Positions 16,758 through 26,207 of a stretch of 64,000 nt of DNA are shown piece after piece. The DNA comes from Rhodocytophaga aerolata (GTDB lineage: Bacteria > Bacteroidota > Bacteroidia > Cytophagales > 172606-1): positions 1-64,000 of the forward strand of contig NZ_JAUKPO010000034.1 in assembly GCF_030503435.1 (NCBI RefSeq). The letters run 5' to 3'. A program made the position numbers and the translations under genes. Every line of letters starts with the position of its first letter. The first letter of the stretch is position 1. The notes beneath the pieces were generated by a model, which did not search any database, was not told the DNA's origin, and was given only the letters and a program-made list of their open reading frames with translations.

Positions 16758-17888
16758 TTATGGAGCTCTGGCGATAAGGCTATCCATCGAAATATATTGG
16801 GGCTGTATCTGCATGCCTTCCCGTAAATTTTGTACGCCTTCATACACAATTCTCTCCCCAACCTCTAAACCGGAGCCACTAATGTAGAAATAAGAGATTC
16901 TGTTGCGGGGAGTAAAACTTTTCATTTTTACCTTATTATTCCTGTCTACTACAAATACATAATTCTTATCCTGAATCTCGAAGACTGCTTTCTGTGGTAC
17001 CATTAATGCACCGGTAATGTCACTGGTTAGGCGTATTCTGCCAGTGGAGCCGTGTTTTAATATTTTCTCCGGGTTAGCAAACCTGGCCCGGAAAGCAATA
17101 GATCCTGTACCGCTTTCAAACTCACCCTCCATCGTTTCTATTTTTCCCTGGTGGCTAAACCGGGTACCATCTGCCAGGGTAAGCTCTACCACATCATGAT
17201 TGGTATCTAGCTTTTTCTGCGCGGCTTTTATATAGGTAAGGTATTCGTTTTCAGATACATTAAAGTAGGCATATACCTCCCGATTATCAGAAAGGGTTGT
17301 CAGCAGGGTGCCTTCATCAATTAAACTTCCCACTTTTAAGGGGATACGGTCGATAATACCATCGAAAGGAGCCCGTATATAGGTATAAGACAACCTGATG
17401 GAGGCATTATCCTGGGCTGAGTGGGCTTCATCGATCTTTGCCTTTGCTGCACTCAGCTTTGCCTCTGCTACCCCTAGTTCTGTAGTTGAAATTACTTTTT
17501 TTTCTACCAGCATCCGCACCCTGTCTACTTCTAGCTGAGCCGCTTTGGCTCCGGCAATAGCACTTTTTAAATTCGCTTTTGCTTTTGCTAACGCGGCTTT
17601 ATATTCTTCATCGTTGATGCGGAAAAGGCGTTGGCCTTTTTTTACCTGCTGTCCTTCGTCCACATATCTTTTTTCCAGAAATCCCTCTACTCTTGCTCTG
17701 ATTTCTACATTCCGCACGGCATGAATATCGGTTACATATTCTTTATAAAGCAAGGTATCTTTGGTAATGAGACTGGTAACCGGTATCAGATGGTCAGTTG
17801 TTTTTGCATCGTCTACTTTCCTGTTTGCAGAACAGCTGGAAACTAACAGGGCAATACTGAAGATTGGTATATATAGTAATTTTTGCAT
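16758..17888 (-). CDS. RND efflux periplasmic adaptor (membrane fusion protein)
   Basis: I choose the ATG at 17888 (376 residues). An ATG 39 nt upstream is possible but gives an atypical signal. The signal peptide ends in the lipobox VSSC (Cys19), so this is an AcrA-like lipoprotein. Order of parts: beta-barrel start, biotinyl-lipoyl half (VRNVEIRARVEGFLEKRYVD), helical hairpin at about 85-150, second lipoyl half (SYTYIRAPFDGIIDRI), then beta-barrel and membrane-proximal domains. It couples the pump to the outer-membrane factor. It is the first gene of the operon and lies 89 bp before the pump gene. Confidence 0.93.
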   Translation of the reverse strand: MQKLLYIPIFSIALLVSSCSANRKVDDAKTTDHLIPVTSLITKDTLLYKEYVTDIHAVRNVEIRARVEGFLEKRYVDEGQQVKKGQRLFRINDEEYKAALAKAKANLKSAIAGAKAAQLEVDRVRMLVEKKVISTTELGVAEAKLSAAKAKIDEAHSAQDNASIRLSYTYIRAPFDGIIDRIPLKVGSLIDEGTLLTTLSDNREVYAYFNVSENEYLTYIKAAQKKLDTNHDVVELTLADGTRFSHQGKIETMEGEFESGTGSIAFRARFANPEKILKHGSTGRIRLTSDITGALMVPQKAVFEIQDKNYVFVVDRNNKVKMKSFTPRNRISYFYISGSGLEVGERIVYEGVQNLREGMQIQPQYISMDSLIARAP

Positions 17889-18183
17889 AAATGTTTTAAT
17901 TGATAAAATGTAAATGAATCCTGCCAATGCAGGTTTGCATGTGAAATAAAATGGTATCTGTGGTTGGCTTATGTCCCTGGAAACTATGCTTTGCCCCGAT
18001 GCCTTCTGTACACTTGCATAAATTTCCAGATCAGCTTTCGGCTTCTGCAGCAGTTGATATCCCTAAAACAGAGATAGTCATGCATACTGCTGCTCTCCAT
18101 GTAGCGATGGCTAATTCATTTCAGCAGCAAAACTGAACAAGTAAAATTTTGCAACAAGCAACAAAGATTGCAAAGCAATCAAG

Positions 18184-18651
18184 TTACACTCTGGGAGGAG
18201 GTGTATACCTTTCAAGAAAGGGGTTGATGAAAAAAGGTTGCGCCAACGGAATGGCTGGTAAGCGTATCAGGTGTATAATAGGGAACAGGCATACATTTTT
18301 TTGAGCAATGTATTCTACCTTGTATACTTGCTCTTGTATCCCTTCTTTACTCTTTGATGTATTTTCAGTGGTAGCAGAAAGCTTTTCTATTGCAAACCGC
18401 AGCAATGATTTCGCCATTTTTCTTTTTACCATTTTCTGCCTGGGGCTATCCTTATATGCTGCTTTTGAAATATGTGCCTGGGCTTTGCCCGGGGCTTGAA
18501 TGGTGTCCTTAGCTCCTTGATTGATGGAAAAAAACAGGGTATTTAGCAGGCAAATGATGCTTGTATAGAGTATAGCCTGGATAAAAACACCATTCACTCT
18601 TTGAGAATGCATACTCTGAACTGCCCGTCGTATATCTCTGAAAATCATCAT
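18184..18651 (-). CDS. Small membrane protein of unknown function
   Basis: A 155-residue protein with one clear membrane helix at about residues 24-43 (VFIQAILYTSIICLLNTLFF) and a basic, Pro-ending C-terminal part containing a second moderately hydrophobic stretch (FPIIHLIRLPAIPLAQPFF). I recognise no family. It lies 300 bp upstream of the efflux adaptor gene on the same strand. It may be a leader gene of that operon or an independent small gene. Codon use looks coding, but confidence is moderate. Confidence 0.5.
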   Translation of the reverse strand: MMIFRDIRRAVQSMHSQRVNGVFIQAILYTSIICLLNTLFFSINQGAKDTIQAPGKAQAHISKAAYKDSPRQKMVKRKMAKSLLRFAIEKLSATTENTSKSKEGIQEQVYKVEYIAQKNVCLFPIIHLIRLPAIPLAQPFFINPFLERYTPPPRV

Positions 18652-19042
18652 CCTAAACTTAATTTTACTTTAACCCAGATAAAGCACGCTTATAAACTGA
18701 ACAATTGAGCAAGCTCGTAAAATCATTGTAAATGCTTCTTAAAAACTTATGGGTTTGTACCTGTTCATACTTGATTGAACGTTATGATTCTGTTTTTTTT
18801 CTGTAGTTTCTTTGATCAGGTCAGTTTACTAAAACATAATTTTTGACTTAACCCTACTGCTTCTCCTGTTTGAGGTAAGCATAATTTTTAGAGCAAGTAT
18901 GTGCTTCTATCGACTCTGAAATATACTTTAGATAACTGAAGCAAACATCATAATACAGCAGGTAAGTAGTTATTCATTAGCCAGGGCATGTACTTGCTAG
19001 CTGATTCTTTCTAGCTGCCAATTTGTGTAGCAAAAGAATGTA
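18652..19042. other. Intergenic stretch with no visible gene
   Basis: A/T-rich DNA between two leftward genes. I see no coding frame, clear promoter or hairpin. Confidence 0.5.
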
Positions 19043-20053
19043 TCAACTTCCAGCAGGAGCCCAGTTAATAAGGTCCTTGGAGCGGTAAACCTCAATTTTA
19101 CTGCTCCCTCTATCCTGGGTTGTTTCACTGGCGGATTGGATGACATAGAATAGGTAAAAATAGCCTCCAAACCTTTTCATATTTACCAGGACAGCACTTT
19201 TCGGTGCAGGAACGGAAGCAACTTCCCGCCTGAAAACTTTCAGCGGATATCCTCCTTCCCATGTTAGCCAGCCTAATCCGGAAGTGCCTTGTGTGGGTAG
19301 CATATACAAATACGGTTCAAAATCATTTCCGGAAGCTAGTAAGCCCCATTTATTTCCAAAACGTATAAACTGATACTTCGTATGTATCACTACTGTGTCA
19401 GTACGGCTATAAAAAGCAGGGGTACCAATACCTAATCTTTCAAACGGCGTACGCAGAGCTTTAGCCATGGCTATATGAGGTTGTTTATCAGCAGTGTATA
19501 GCAAAAAAATTTTACCTCTATCGAAAGCCAGAGAGGGCTGGGCAACCTGTTCATTGGCTGTTAAATTCTGTGCTAAAGGTGTTTTAGTAGTCCATGTTTT
19601 CAGATCTCTGGAGGTCATGTAAAATAACTGATTGGACTTCCCGGATTTGTTCCCTAAGGAATTAAATGTAAGATAAAATATATTACGGTGCCTAGTAATA
19701 TCGGGATTGGCCATGCCAAGCCAGCCATCTTCCTGCCCAGTAAAGGAAAGGATGGGCTCAGAGAAATTTTTAAAATCTGTAGTGCTTATTTCTACAATTT
19801 GTGAATACTTACCGGACGTATCCTCATAGGCCACAGAGTAAAATAAATACCATACTCCCCGGTCATAGATAGCATCTATATCTGTAATTCGTGCATCGCT
19901 GAGTTCAACAATGGGATTTACTATCTCCTGCCAGGTGCTTATGTGTTGAATAGTCTTTGTGCTTGTAGGGGCAGTACAACCCGAGAGCCATACTAAGAAG
20001 CTACCTATACTAACAAAAAATAGAAAAGCATACCGAGGCCTATCTTGTGTCAT
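19043..20053 (-). CDS. GH43-like five-bladed beta-propeller lipoprotein
   Basis: A 336-residue exported protein with a lipobox at LSGC (Cys26). The repeating strand pattern and the motifs DIDAIYDRGVWYLFYS, WLGMANPDITRHRNIFYLTF, QPSLAFDRGKIFLLYTAD and SKIEVYRSKDLINW are those of glycoside hydrolase family 43/68-type propellers. Asp residues at the start of blades could serve as the general base, but I cannot confirm a full catalytic triad. The substrate is unknown; arabinan-, xylan- or fructan-type activities exist in the fold family. Upstream, transcribed in the same direction, is a TonB-dependent receptor gene 190 bp away, though it is not a SusCD pair. Confidence 0.65.
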   Translation of the reverse strand: MTQDRPRYAFLFFVSIGSFLVWLSGCTAPTSTKTIQHISTWQEIVNPIVELSDARITDIDAIYDRGVWYLFYSVAYEDTSGKYSQIVEISTTDFKNFSEPILSFTGQEDGWLGMANPDITRHRNIFYLTFNSLGNKSGKSNQLFYMTSRDLKTWTTKTPLAQNLTANEQVAQPSLAFDRGKIFLLYTADKQPHIAMAKALRTPFERLGIGTPAFYSRTDTVVIHTKYQFIRFGNKWGLLASGNDFEPYLYMLPTQGTSGLGWLTWEGGYPLKVFRREVASVPAPKSAVLVNMKRFGGYFYLFYVIQSASETTQDRGSSKIEVYRSKDLINWAPAGS

Positions 20054-20244
20054 AAGTATACTTACGGAAAAAGCTATATACAGTATTAAAACCTTATTAC
20101 TTTTATATGGATAGTATCCTTGCTTATCAGTAATTTAAATTCATTGCGAAATAATTAATTAAGGGTAGTTTAAATCTTTGATGCAGAGTTTATGAAGTGT
20201 TTGGGGCAGAAAGTGAAAGCTTACTTGTTTTAAAGAAAGGGCAC

Positions 20245-22584
20245 TTAAAAAGCATACCCTAGGCTCAGTAAGAAAATACGGCTTTCTCTTTTAGCGTTGA
20301 ACCGCTGACTAAAATCAGGGCCAAAGCTTTCTCCTGCAAAGCGGCGTGTGTTAAATATATCCTGAAGGGTAAGGCTAAGGCTCCCTTTTTCTTTCATGAA
20401 TGTCCTTCTAAGGCTCACATCCAGGTAATACCTAGCCAAATCCCGGCCTTGTGCCTCAATTTCGGGTGCAGTATAGTTACCTGTTACTTGCAGGTCTATA
20501 TCTAGCGGCAATTGAAAATCACTGGTAAGTTTAGCATTCCAGGATAGGCCGCTGTTGGTGAAATTACTGTTCAGGTTAGTGCCATCTACCCGGATCTGAA
20601 AGATCGCATAACTGGCATTGAAACTCCACCAGGGAAAAACCTCTGTTGTATTGATCAGTTCCAATCCATAGGTCATGCTGCTGTTCAGATTCGCTGGCTG
20701 TCCATAAGAAATGCCCTCTTCTACCCGTACAATGTAATCAACCTGGCCATTTACATGACGGAAGAACACATTGGAGGTAAGGTCTACCTTACCTATTTTC
20801 ATAGTATGGCCTAGCTCTAAGGAGTTAATCAATTCAGGTTGAAGATCCGGATTTCCCTGCCGGATATTCAAGGAATCTGAAATGTCTGGAAAAGGATTTA
20901 ATTGCCTGCCACCGGGTCTATCTATTCTCCGGCTGTAGGTGAACTTGATACTCTGCTTGTCAGTTGGATGGTAGACTGCCTGCAAACTGGGAAACAGATT
21001 TAGATACGATTGCTTGTTAGTTTCATTAGTATTATAGAGCTGTGTATTGACAAAGGTTTGTTCGGCACGGGTACCCACTGAGAGATCAACCTTATTAAAG
21101 CTGCGAGAGTAGATCATATAGGCTGCATATACCTGATCACTATAGCGGAAGCGGTTGCTTACCCCTGTCTGATTGACCCAGGTACCTGTGCCAGAATTAA
21201 GTATCTCATATAGATAATCATTGTCAAACGTACGAAAAATAGATTTAATCCCTGTTTCTAGGTTGCCATTAATCAAGGGGTGTACATAATCTGCCTGAGC
21301 AATAGCTGTCTGGCGCAGATCATCACTCAGGGAACGTTGCAGGCCTGAAGGTTCTGTGGAACCAGGTAGGGTGTTTTGAGAAAAAACATCGATGTTCTGA
21401 TTTTCTACCTGGTCACGGTAAGAGTGGCTCACCAGGGCTCTCAGTTCTCTGAGCGGATTATCAAACAAGTGTTCATACACCAGGGCATTATCTAAGGTAT
21501 AGTTATCTTCTGTTTCTCTATTAAAGCGGGAGTAATTCAGTAGAAGCTCACTTGAATTGCGGTCAAAAATCTGACTGGCATTGCTCTCTGTGTCTGCTTC
21601 TTTTTCCAGGTTCAGGGCTCCTTCATAACTTATTCTGTTCTTGCCGAATGTGTATCCTGCACCCAAGTTGATCGTATGTTCCAGGTCATTGCGTTCAGCA
21701 TTCTGAAGCTGTTCCAGGCGTTGGTTATTCGTGAAGGTTTCACGAATAGTGGTAGCCTTACTAATACTGGGCCATCTGCGGAAGCTGTATCCTCCATAGA
21801 TATTAAAATGATCTGTTGTATGGGTAAGCCGGAGTGAACTGTTCAGCCGGTAACGGGTGCCAGCTGTAATTTCGGCTTTGCCATTAGTGCCTAGTTGTTC
21901 TCCATCTTTAAGTTCAATATTAATCACTCCACCCGCTCCCTGGGCATCATATTTAGCATTGGGATTGGTAACAACTTTGATACTTTTTATGGCACTGGCC
22001 GGAATCTGTTCCAGGTCCGTAGCCAGTGCTGAATTACGGCCATTGATCAAAATATTGGTGGCATTACTACCTCGCAACGAAATGCTTCCATCCTGACTTA
22101 CATTCACGGATGGGGTATTGCGTAATATATCTAACAAGTTACCTCCTACATTGGTAAGGGTTAAATCCGGCCGAATAGTGAGCCCCTCCACATCTGTCGA
22201 AAGGGCCTTTTGTGTAGCTTCTGCCTGTACCACTACTTCTTCTAACTGTTGAGTGGTAGGTGTAAGGACAATATTCCCTATGTTTTTATCGCCATTGCTT
22301 AAAACCACACCTTTCATTTTCTTCTTCTGATATCCTACAAAAACTACCGCTATGTCGTAGCTGCCTGGTTGTAGTTCAATCGAAAATTCTCCATTCTCTC
22401 CTGTTACACCTCCTGTCAGGGGTTTCTTCTTGGTGGACTGATAAACAGCTACTTGTGCAAAGGAAACAGGTTCACTGGAGCTTTTATCGATGACTTTTCC
22501 GCTTAGCTGAAAAGTGGATTGGCTGAAGGCTGGAGTAGCTATACAAATGGCAGCAAATAGATAAATAAGTAGTTCCTTCCGCAT
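20245..22584 (-). CDS. TonB-dependent receptor / OMP_b-brl_3 outer membrane protein
   Basis: A 779-residue outer-membrane protein. A signal peptide covers residues 1-22. A carboxypeptidase-regulatory-like (CarboxypepD_reg) domain follows at about 25-110 (VIDKSSSEPVSFAQVAVY, GENGEFSIELQPGSYDI). Then comes a plug domain at about 120-235 (VQAEATQKALST, VNVSQDGSISLRGSNA, NPNAKYDAQGAGGVINI) and a beta-barrel closing in a C-terminal Phe. It belongs to the TonB receptor/outer-membrane-beta-barrel family common in Bacteroidota. No SusD partner is adjacent, so the ligand is more likely a peptide, metal chelate or signal than a glycan. A 3' fragment of a relative lies at 25801-26130. Confidence 0.88.
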   Translation of the reverse strand: MRKELLIYLFAAICIATPAFSQSTFQLSGKVIDKSSSEPVSFAQVAVYQSTKKKPLTGGVTGENGEFSIELQPGSYDIAVVFVGYQKKKMKGVVLSNGDKNIGNIVLTPTTQQLEEVVVQAEATQKALSTDVEGLTIRPDLTLTNVGGNLLDILRNTPSVNVSQDGSISLRGSNATNILINGRNSALATDLEQIPASAIKSIKVVTNPNAKYDAQGAGGVINIELKDGEQLGTNGKAEITAGTRYRLNSSLRLTHTTDHFNIYGGYSFRRWPSISKATTIRETFTNNQRLEQLQNAERNDLEHTINLGAGYTFGKNRISYEGALNLEKEADTESNASQIFDRNSSELLLNYSRFNRETEDNYTLDNALVYEHLFDNPLRELRALVSHSYRDQVENQNIDVFSQNTLPGSTEPSGLQRSLSDDLRQTAIAQADYVHPLINGNLETGIKSIFRTFDNDYLYEILNSGTGTWVNQTGVSNRFRYSDQVYAAYMIYSRSFNKVDLSVGTRAEQTFVNTQLYNTNETNKQSYLNLFPSLQAVYHPTDKQSIKFTYSRRIDRPGGRQLNPFPDISDSLNIRQGNPDLQPELINSLELGHTMKIGKVDLTSNVFFRHVNGQVDYIVRVEEGISYGQPANLNSSMTYGLELINTTEVFPWWSFNASYAIFQIRVDGTNLNSNFTNSGLSWNAKLTSDFQLPLDIDLQVTGNYTAPEIEAQGRDLARYYLDVSLRRTFMKEKGSLSLTLQDIFNTRRFAGESFGPDFSQRFNAKRESRIFLLSLGYAF

Positions 22585-23116
22585 GATCTCTCTTCTTTAT
22601 GAGGTGTGTCCTTAAATAAGGGGATATTAAGGGTTACGCAAAAGGGAAACAGAATGTTAGTAGATTTTATATATTGAGTGATTAGATCACCCCCTTTGCA
22701 AACTAAAAAAAATCTAGCTATTAAATTTCGCCTTCTTTTTATACCCCATTATTTAGGGCAGGTCATGAGCACCACTCACCTGATATTTTGACACAAGGAA
22801 GAGAGGTTTGGTTACGTCCAGAGATTTTTAGCTGGTTATTTTTGTTTGCCAGTTTTTAACGGATAAATTCCTATGCCCCACGAAGTAAATAACTTTGTGG
22901 GCAGCCTTAAGCACAATCCTCCGCGGAGAAGTGCGAAAACTGCCGTTTTTAGGAGGAATCAAAAGAAGCAAAACAGACACTAGTAAACACCTGAACTTTG
23001 GATAGCTTCTGTATACAAATATATTTTTTAACCTGCCACTTTTGTCATAGCTTTATGATCAGATAGCATAATTGTTATGAGTGCTATCCTGTCTACAAGC
23101 GATTAGTTGAATTTAC
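22585..23116. other. Intergenic region with a hairpin
   Basis: No gene is seen in 530 bp. It holds an inverted repeat at 22877-22901 (CCCACGAAGT / ACTTTGTGGG), a 10-bp stem with one G-U pair and a 5-nt loop. A TATATTTG box on the minus strand at 23016-23023 matches the Bacteroidota -7 consensus, but I find no TTG at the right distance, so I do not call a promoter. Confidence 0.5.
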
Positions 23117-24070
23117 TCAAACTCCTTTCAATACCTCCTCCCTGCTACTTTCCTTATCTGTAGAAAGCGCTCTGGCTTCAATAAAAATACGCTTGATGTC
23201 AGGGTGCTTAGCACGGATCATCTTTTCAATACGCTCTACTCCCTGCTCTACTTCTATGGCCGATATTCCCTTGCGGAAATTGACATCTAAGGCCAGAAAC
23301 ACTTCATTGGGGCCAAAATGCATAGTAAGTGGAGGCCGGGCAGCCTGGATAGCAGCATCGGCATTCACAAGCCTTTCAATGCTTTCAAGCACCTTGGGAT
23401 CTGCTCCTTCTCCAATAAGCAGGCCTTTACTTTCGTAGGCTAAAAATATAGCGATGCCTGAAAGGATCACGCCAATCAAAAGGGAGGCGACTCCATCCAG
23501 ATAAGGGTTATTCAGTTGATGGCCTAAGAAAACACCTAACCCGGCTATCATAAGTCCAAGCAAGGCTGCTGTATCTTCAAAGATAACAGCAAAATTAGCC
23601 GGGTCTTTACTCCCTCTGATATCTTTCCAAAAGCTCCTTCCTGCCCTGGTTGCATTGAAATTTTTGAGGGCTAAATATAGCGCGATGCTTTCAAACACCA
23701 TCGCTAAGCCAAGTACTACATAGTTCCAGGTCGGATCTGTGAGGGGATTAGGATTTCGGATATGAGCAATACCTTCATAAAACGACATACCTCCTCCAAT
23801 AGAAAAGATCAGAATAGCCACAATCAGCGACCAGAAATAAAGTTCTTTGCCATGGCCAAATGGATGATTGGCATCAGGCAGCTTTTTGCTTTTACGAATC
23901 CCTAAGAGCAGCAACAGTCCATTTCCTGTATCTACCAGAGAGTGAATGCCTTCTGAGATCATCGCAGAACTTCCGGTAAAAGCGGCTGCTACAAATTTAG
24001 CGATCGCAATTAAAAGATTAGCTCCGATAGCAGCGTAAATAGCTACCTTGGAAGAATTAGCATTGGCCAT
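23117..24070 (-). CDS. Cation diffusion facilitator (CDF) family transporter
   Basis: A 317-residue membrane protein of the CDF family, which exports divalent metals (Zn, Co, Cd, Fe or Mn) by proton antiport. The family signature is present: SSAMISEGIHSLVDTGNGLL in helix 2 (His and Asp metal ligands) and HPFGHGKELYFWSL before helix 3. A second site (FEDTAALLGLMIAGLGVFLG) follows in helix 5. The C-terminal cytoplasmic domain (about 220-300) resembles the ferredoxin-like CDF dimer domain. It starts 35 nt after the AI-2E family gene on the same strand, so the two probably form an operon. The metal is not predictable from this alone. Confidence 0.92.
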   Translation of the reverse strand: MANANSSKVAIYAAIGANLLIAIAKFVAAAFTGSSAMISEGIHSLVDTGNGLLLLLGIRKSKKLPDANHPFGHGKELYFWSLIVAILIFSIGGGMSFYEGIAHIRNPNPLTDPTWNYVVLGLAMVFESIALYLALKNFNATRAGRSFWKDIRGSKDPANFAVIFEDTAALLGLMIAGLGVFLGHQLNNPYLDGVASLLIGVILSGIAIFLAYESKGLLIGEGADPKVLESIERLVNADAAIQAARPPLTMHFGPNEVFLALDVNFRKGISAIEVEQGVERIEKMIRAKHPDIKRIFIEARALSTDKESSREEVLKGV

Positions 24071-24105
24071 AGGAGTTTTATTTATTTAGTTGACAGAAAA
24101 TTATT

Positions 24106-25188
24106 TTAATCATTTACCTCTACGCTCTCATCCCCTAACACATCTTGTATATAGACCATTTTAATGAGAACCAGTAAAACTACCATAATAGGTGTCGCTA
24201 ATATGAGTCCCATAACCCCGGTGAATACCCCCATCAATACCTGTGAGATAATAACTAGGGCCGGAGGAATTTCTACCATCTTCTTTTCCACAAACGGGGT
24301 AAGCACATTACTTTCTACTGCCTGAATGCCCATATATAAAGCTACTACATAGAAAGCTTGACTTGGGCCTTCCACGAGTGCTATAAGGGCAGCCGGAATC
24401 AGGGCGATGATAGGTCCAAAATTGGGAATAAAAGATAAAAGACCGGCAAGCACTCCTAAAGCAAGGGCCATCGGAATACCAAGCAAAGATAGACCAATAG
24501 CTGTCAGAATACCCACCATTACCATTGAAAATAATTTCCCTAGTATCCACTTAAATAACGTGGCTCCTGTTTTATGGATCACCTCTCCGGCCCTTGCTCT
24601 TTTGTCTTGTGGAAAGAGCTTTACTATTCCTTGTGTGTAAAGAGCAGGTTGAGCTGTAAAGAAAATGCCGATAAATAGGATTACATATATATCTGCCAGA
24701 ACACCAAAAGTAGAAGAGAATACACCAAAGCCTTTTTTCAGCAGGCTGCCTTGGTTCTCCTGTAAAGTCTGCCGGTCAGGAATCTGATCTGTGAGCCTGT
24801 TACCCCAGGGAGTATCTTCTAGTTGTCCTTTGAATTTATCATACGCTTTTGGTAATTCTTCACTTAAGGTAGTTGCTTGCTCGGACACTTGTGGAGCGAG
24901 CAGAAAATAAGCCAGCACAAAAAAGCCAATAAAACCGGCCAGAACGATAGCCAAAGACCAGCCTTGAGGTATAGGAATCCAGCTGCTTAGTGCAGAAGAT
25001 GCACCCCTGAACAAAACGGCTATCAGGCTTCCTGCCAGTATCAAGAGCACTACATGGAAAGCATAGCCGATCAGCAGAATTATTAAAATAAAAATCAAGG
25101 CAATGCCAACGCCAATCATCACACGCTTAGGAAAGCTATAGGAGGAGTGAGAAGAAGGTTTATAGCGGAAATCATTCATAAGCAGCAC
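24106..25188 (-). CDS. AI-2E family transporter-like membrane protein
   Basis: A 360-residue protein of the AI-2E (TqsA/PerM) family. A hydrophobic N-terminal region with paired helices (residues 24-110) is followed by a helical periplasmic or cytoplasmic part (115-160), then further helices with the signature GILAGLLSFIPNFGPIIALIP (split here as VLAGLLSFIPNFGP), and a C-terminal pair (LILATPIMVVLLVLIKM). Some members export autoinducer-2; others act as Na+/H+ antiporters, so the substrate is open. Two ATG codons lie near the start (25188 and 9 nt later). Confidence 0.88.
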   Translation of the reverse strand: MLLMNDFRYKPSSHSSYSFPKRVMIGVGIALIFILIILLIGYAFHVVLLILAGSLIAVLFRGASSALSSWIPIPQGWSLAIVLAGFIGFFVLAYFLLAPQVSEQATTLSEELPKAYDKFKGQLEDTPWGNRLTDQIPDRQTLQENQGSLLKKGFGVFSSTFGVLADIYVILFIGIFFTAQPALYTQGIVKLFPQDKRARAGEVIHKTGATLFKWILGKLFSMVMVGILTAIGLSLLGIPMALALGVLAGLLSFIPNFGPIIALIPAALIALVEGPSQAFYVVALYMGIQAVESNVLTPFVEKKMVEIPPALVIISQVLMGVFTGVMGLILATPIMVVLLVLIKMVYIQDVLGDESVEVND

Positions 25189-25478
25189 AACAGATTGGTA
25201 GATAAGGATGAAAGAAGATAGTTCTAAGAAAAAGGCCTTATCTAGGATGAGAAAATCGTATCCTATTGATCTACTCCATTTACTACGAATAGGTTACAAA
25301 TTACTTGCTCGCTGCTATTTGAGTGGCTGCTTATATATGGCCAACAGTAAACTCAACATCTGCAAGTATATATATCCAGCAAGTATATTAGTGTATTTGT
25401 AACACTAAAGAGTACATAGCCGTACAGGAAAATGTAGCGTATACTTTTAGAAACTTATTTTACTAAATTAACGGAGCC

Positions 25479-25646
25479 ATGAAAAATTTATCATTCTTTA
25501 GTTTAATCCTTATTTTACTCCTTTCGCTTAGCCTAAGTAGTTGTGCTGTGGTAGGAGATATATTTGAAGCCGGTATGTGGGTGGGAATCATCGGTGTGGT
25601 CATTGTGATCGCTTTGGTCATCTGGCTATTAAAGAAACTGTTCTAG
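25479..25646 (+). CDS. Tiny lipoprotein with one membrane helix (55 aa)
   Basis: A 55-residue frame starting at ATG 25479. The signal sequence ends in a clear lipobox (LSSC, Cys18), followed by the short segment GDIFEAGMWVG and a second hydrophobic helix ending in WLLKKLF. Very similar tiny proteins, often left unannotated or misnamed as phosphatidate cytidylyltransferase, occur in many Bacteroidota next to stress genes. ACGGAG precedes the ATG by a few bases. The function is unknown. By inference it is an envelope stress peptide. Confidence 0.75.
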   Translation: MKNLSFFSLILILLLSLSLSSCAVVGDIFEAGMWVGIIGVVIVIALVIWLLKKLF

Positions 25647-25800
25647 CATCTTTTATCGATTGCTAATTTTATGTCAACCTTTATGCTCAAGTATAGAGTT
25701 TAGAATGCTGAGTAAAGAATACACAGCCATTTGCCCTAGCTTATTCTTCCTTTACAATAGAAAAGATAATGAGAAGGTTTGAATATTTTACTCCATCAAA

Positions 25801-26130
25801 TTACTCTTCAACTAGATAACCAAACCTGACCATGATAATGCGGTTTTCCCGCTTGTTTGTCCATGTTTGCCTGAAGCTCTCACCTATCGTTGTGCCACTC
25901 CACTTTAGGGTATTGAACATATTGCAGATATTCAAGATAACTGTCCTTTTTCTCCTAGTATTTTCCTGCAATCTTAGATCTACATAATAGCGTTCCGGGG
26001 AATTGCCTTGTGCATTGGCACTAGGTGCGGTATAATTAGCAATAGGCTTTAGAGTAAAATAATAGAGCAAAGTAAAATCCGAAACTACAGCACCTCCTAC
26101 CGGTGCCTATTGAAGCCTACTAATAATGTT
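25801..26130 (-). pseudogene. TonB-dependent receptor 3' fragment
   Basis: The 89-codon frame, plus about 20 codons upstream of its ATG, matches the last barrel strands of the receptor at 20245-22584: a NYTAP segment, AQG followed by RYYVDLRL, a FNTLKWSG segment, ESFRQTW and a terminal GYL. It lacks plug and most of the barrel, and ends in VEE rather than a terminal Phe. It is the tail of a second receptor gene whose 5' part was deleted, perhaps together with the region upstream. Confidence 0.75.
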
Positions 26131-26207
26131 TGTCCTAATAGAAATGTTTATCGTAATAGGATAGGAAACATCATGTAGGTTTTACCACCTTAAGAAAAGG
26201 TTCATCT

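Noticed and set aside
17951-18136. A 61-codon plus-strand frame upstream of the efflux adaptor
   Set aside because: No ribosome-binding site or protein-like pattern, and it lies in the leader of the efflux operon.
23016-23023. A TATATTTG box as a promoter for the TonB receptor
   Set aside because: No -33 TTG at the right distance and it would need a 430-nt leader.
25208-25402. A 64-codon plus-strand frame before the tiny lipoprotein
   Set aside because: Composition is like random A/T-rich DNA, and the better-supported gene starts at 25479.
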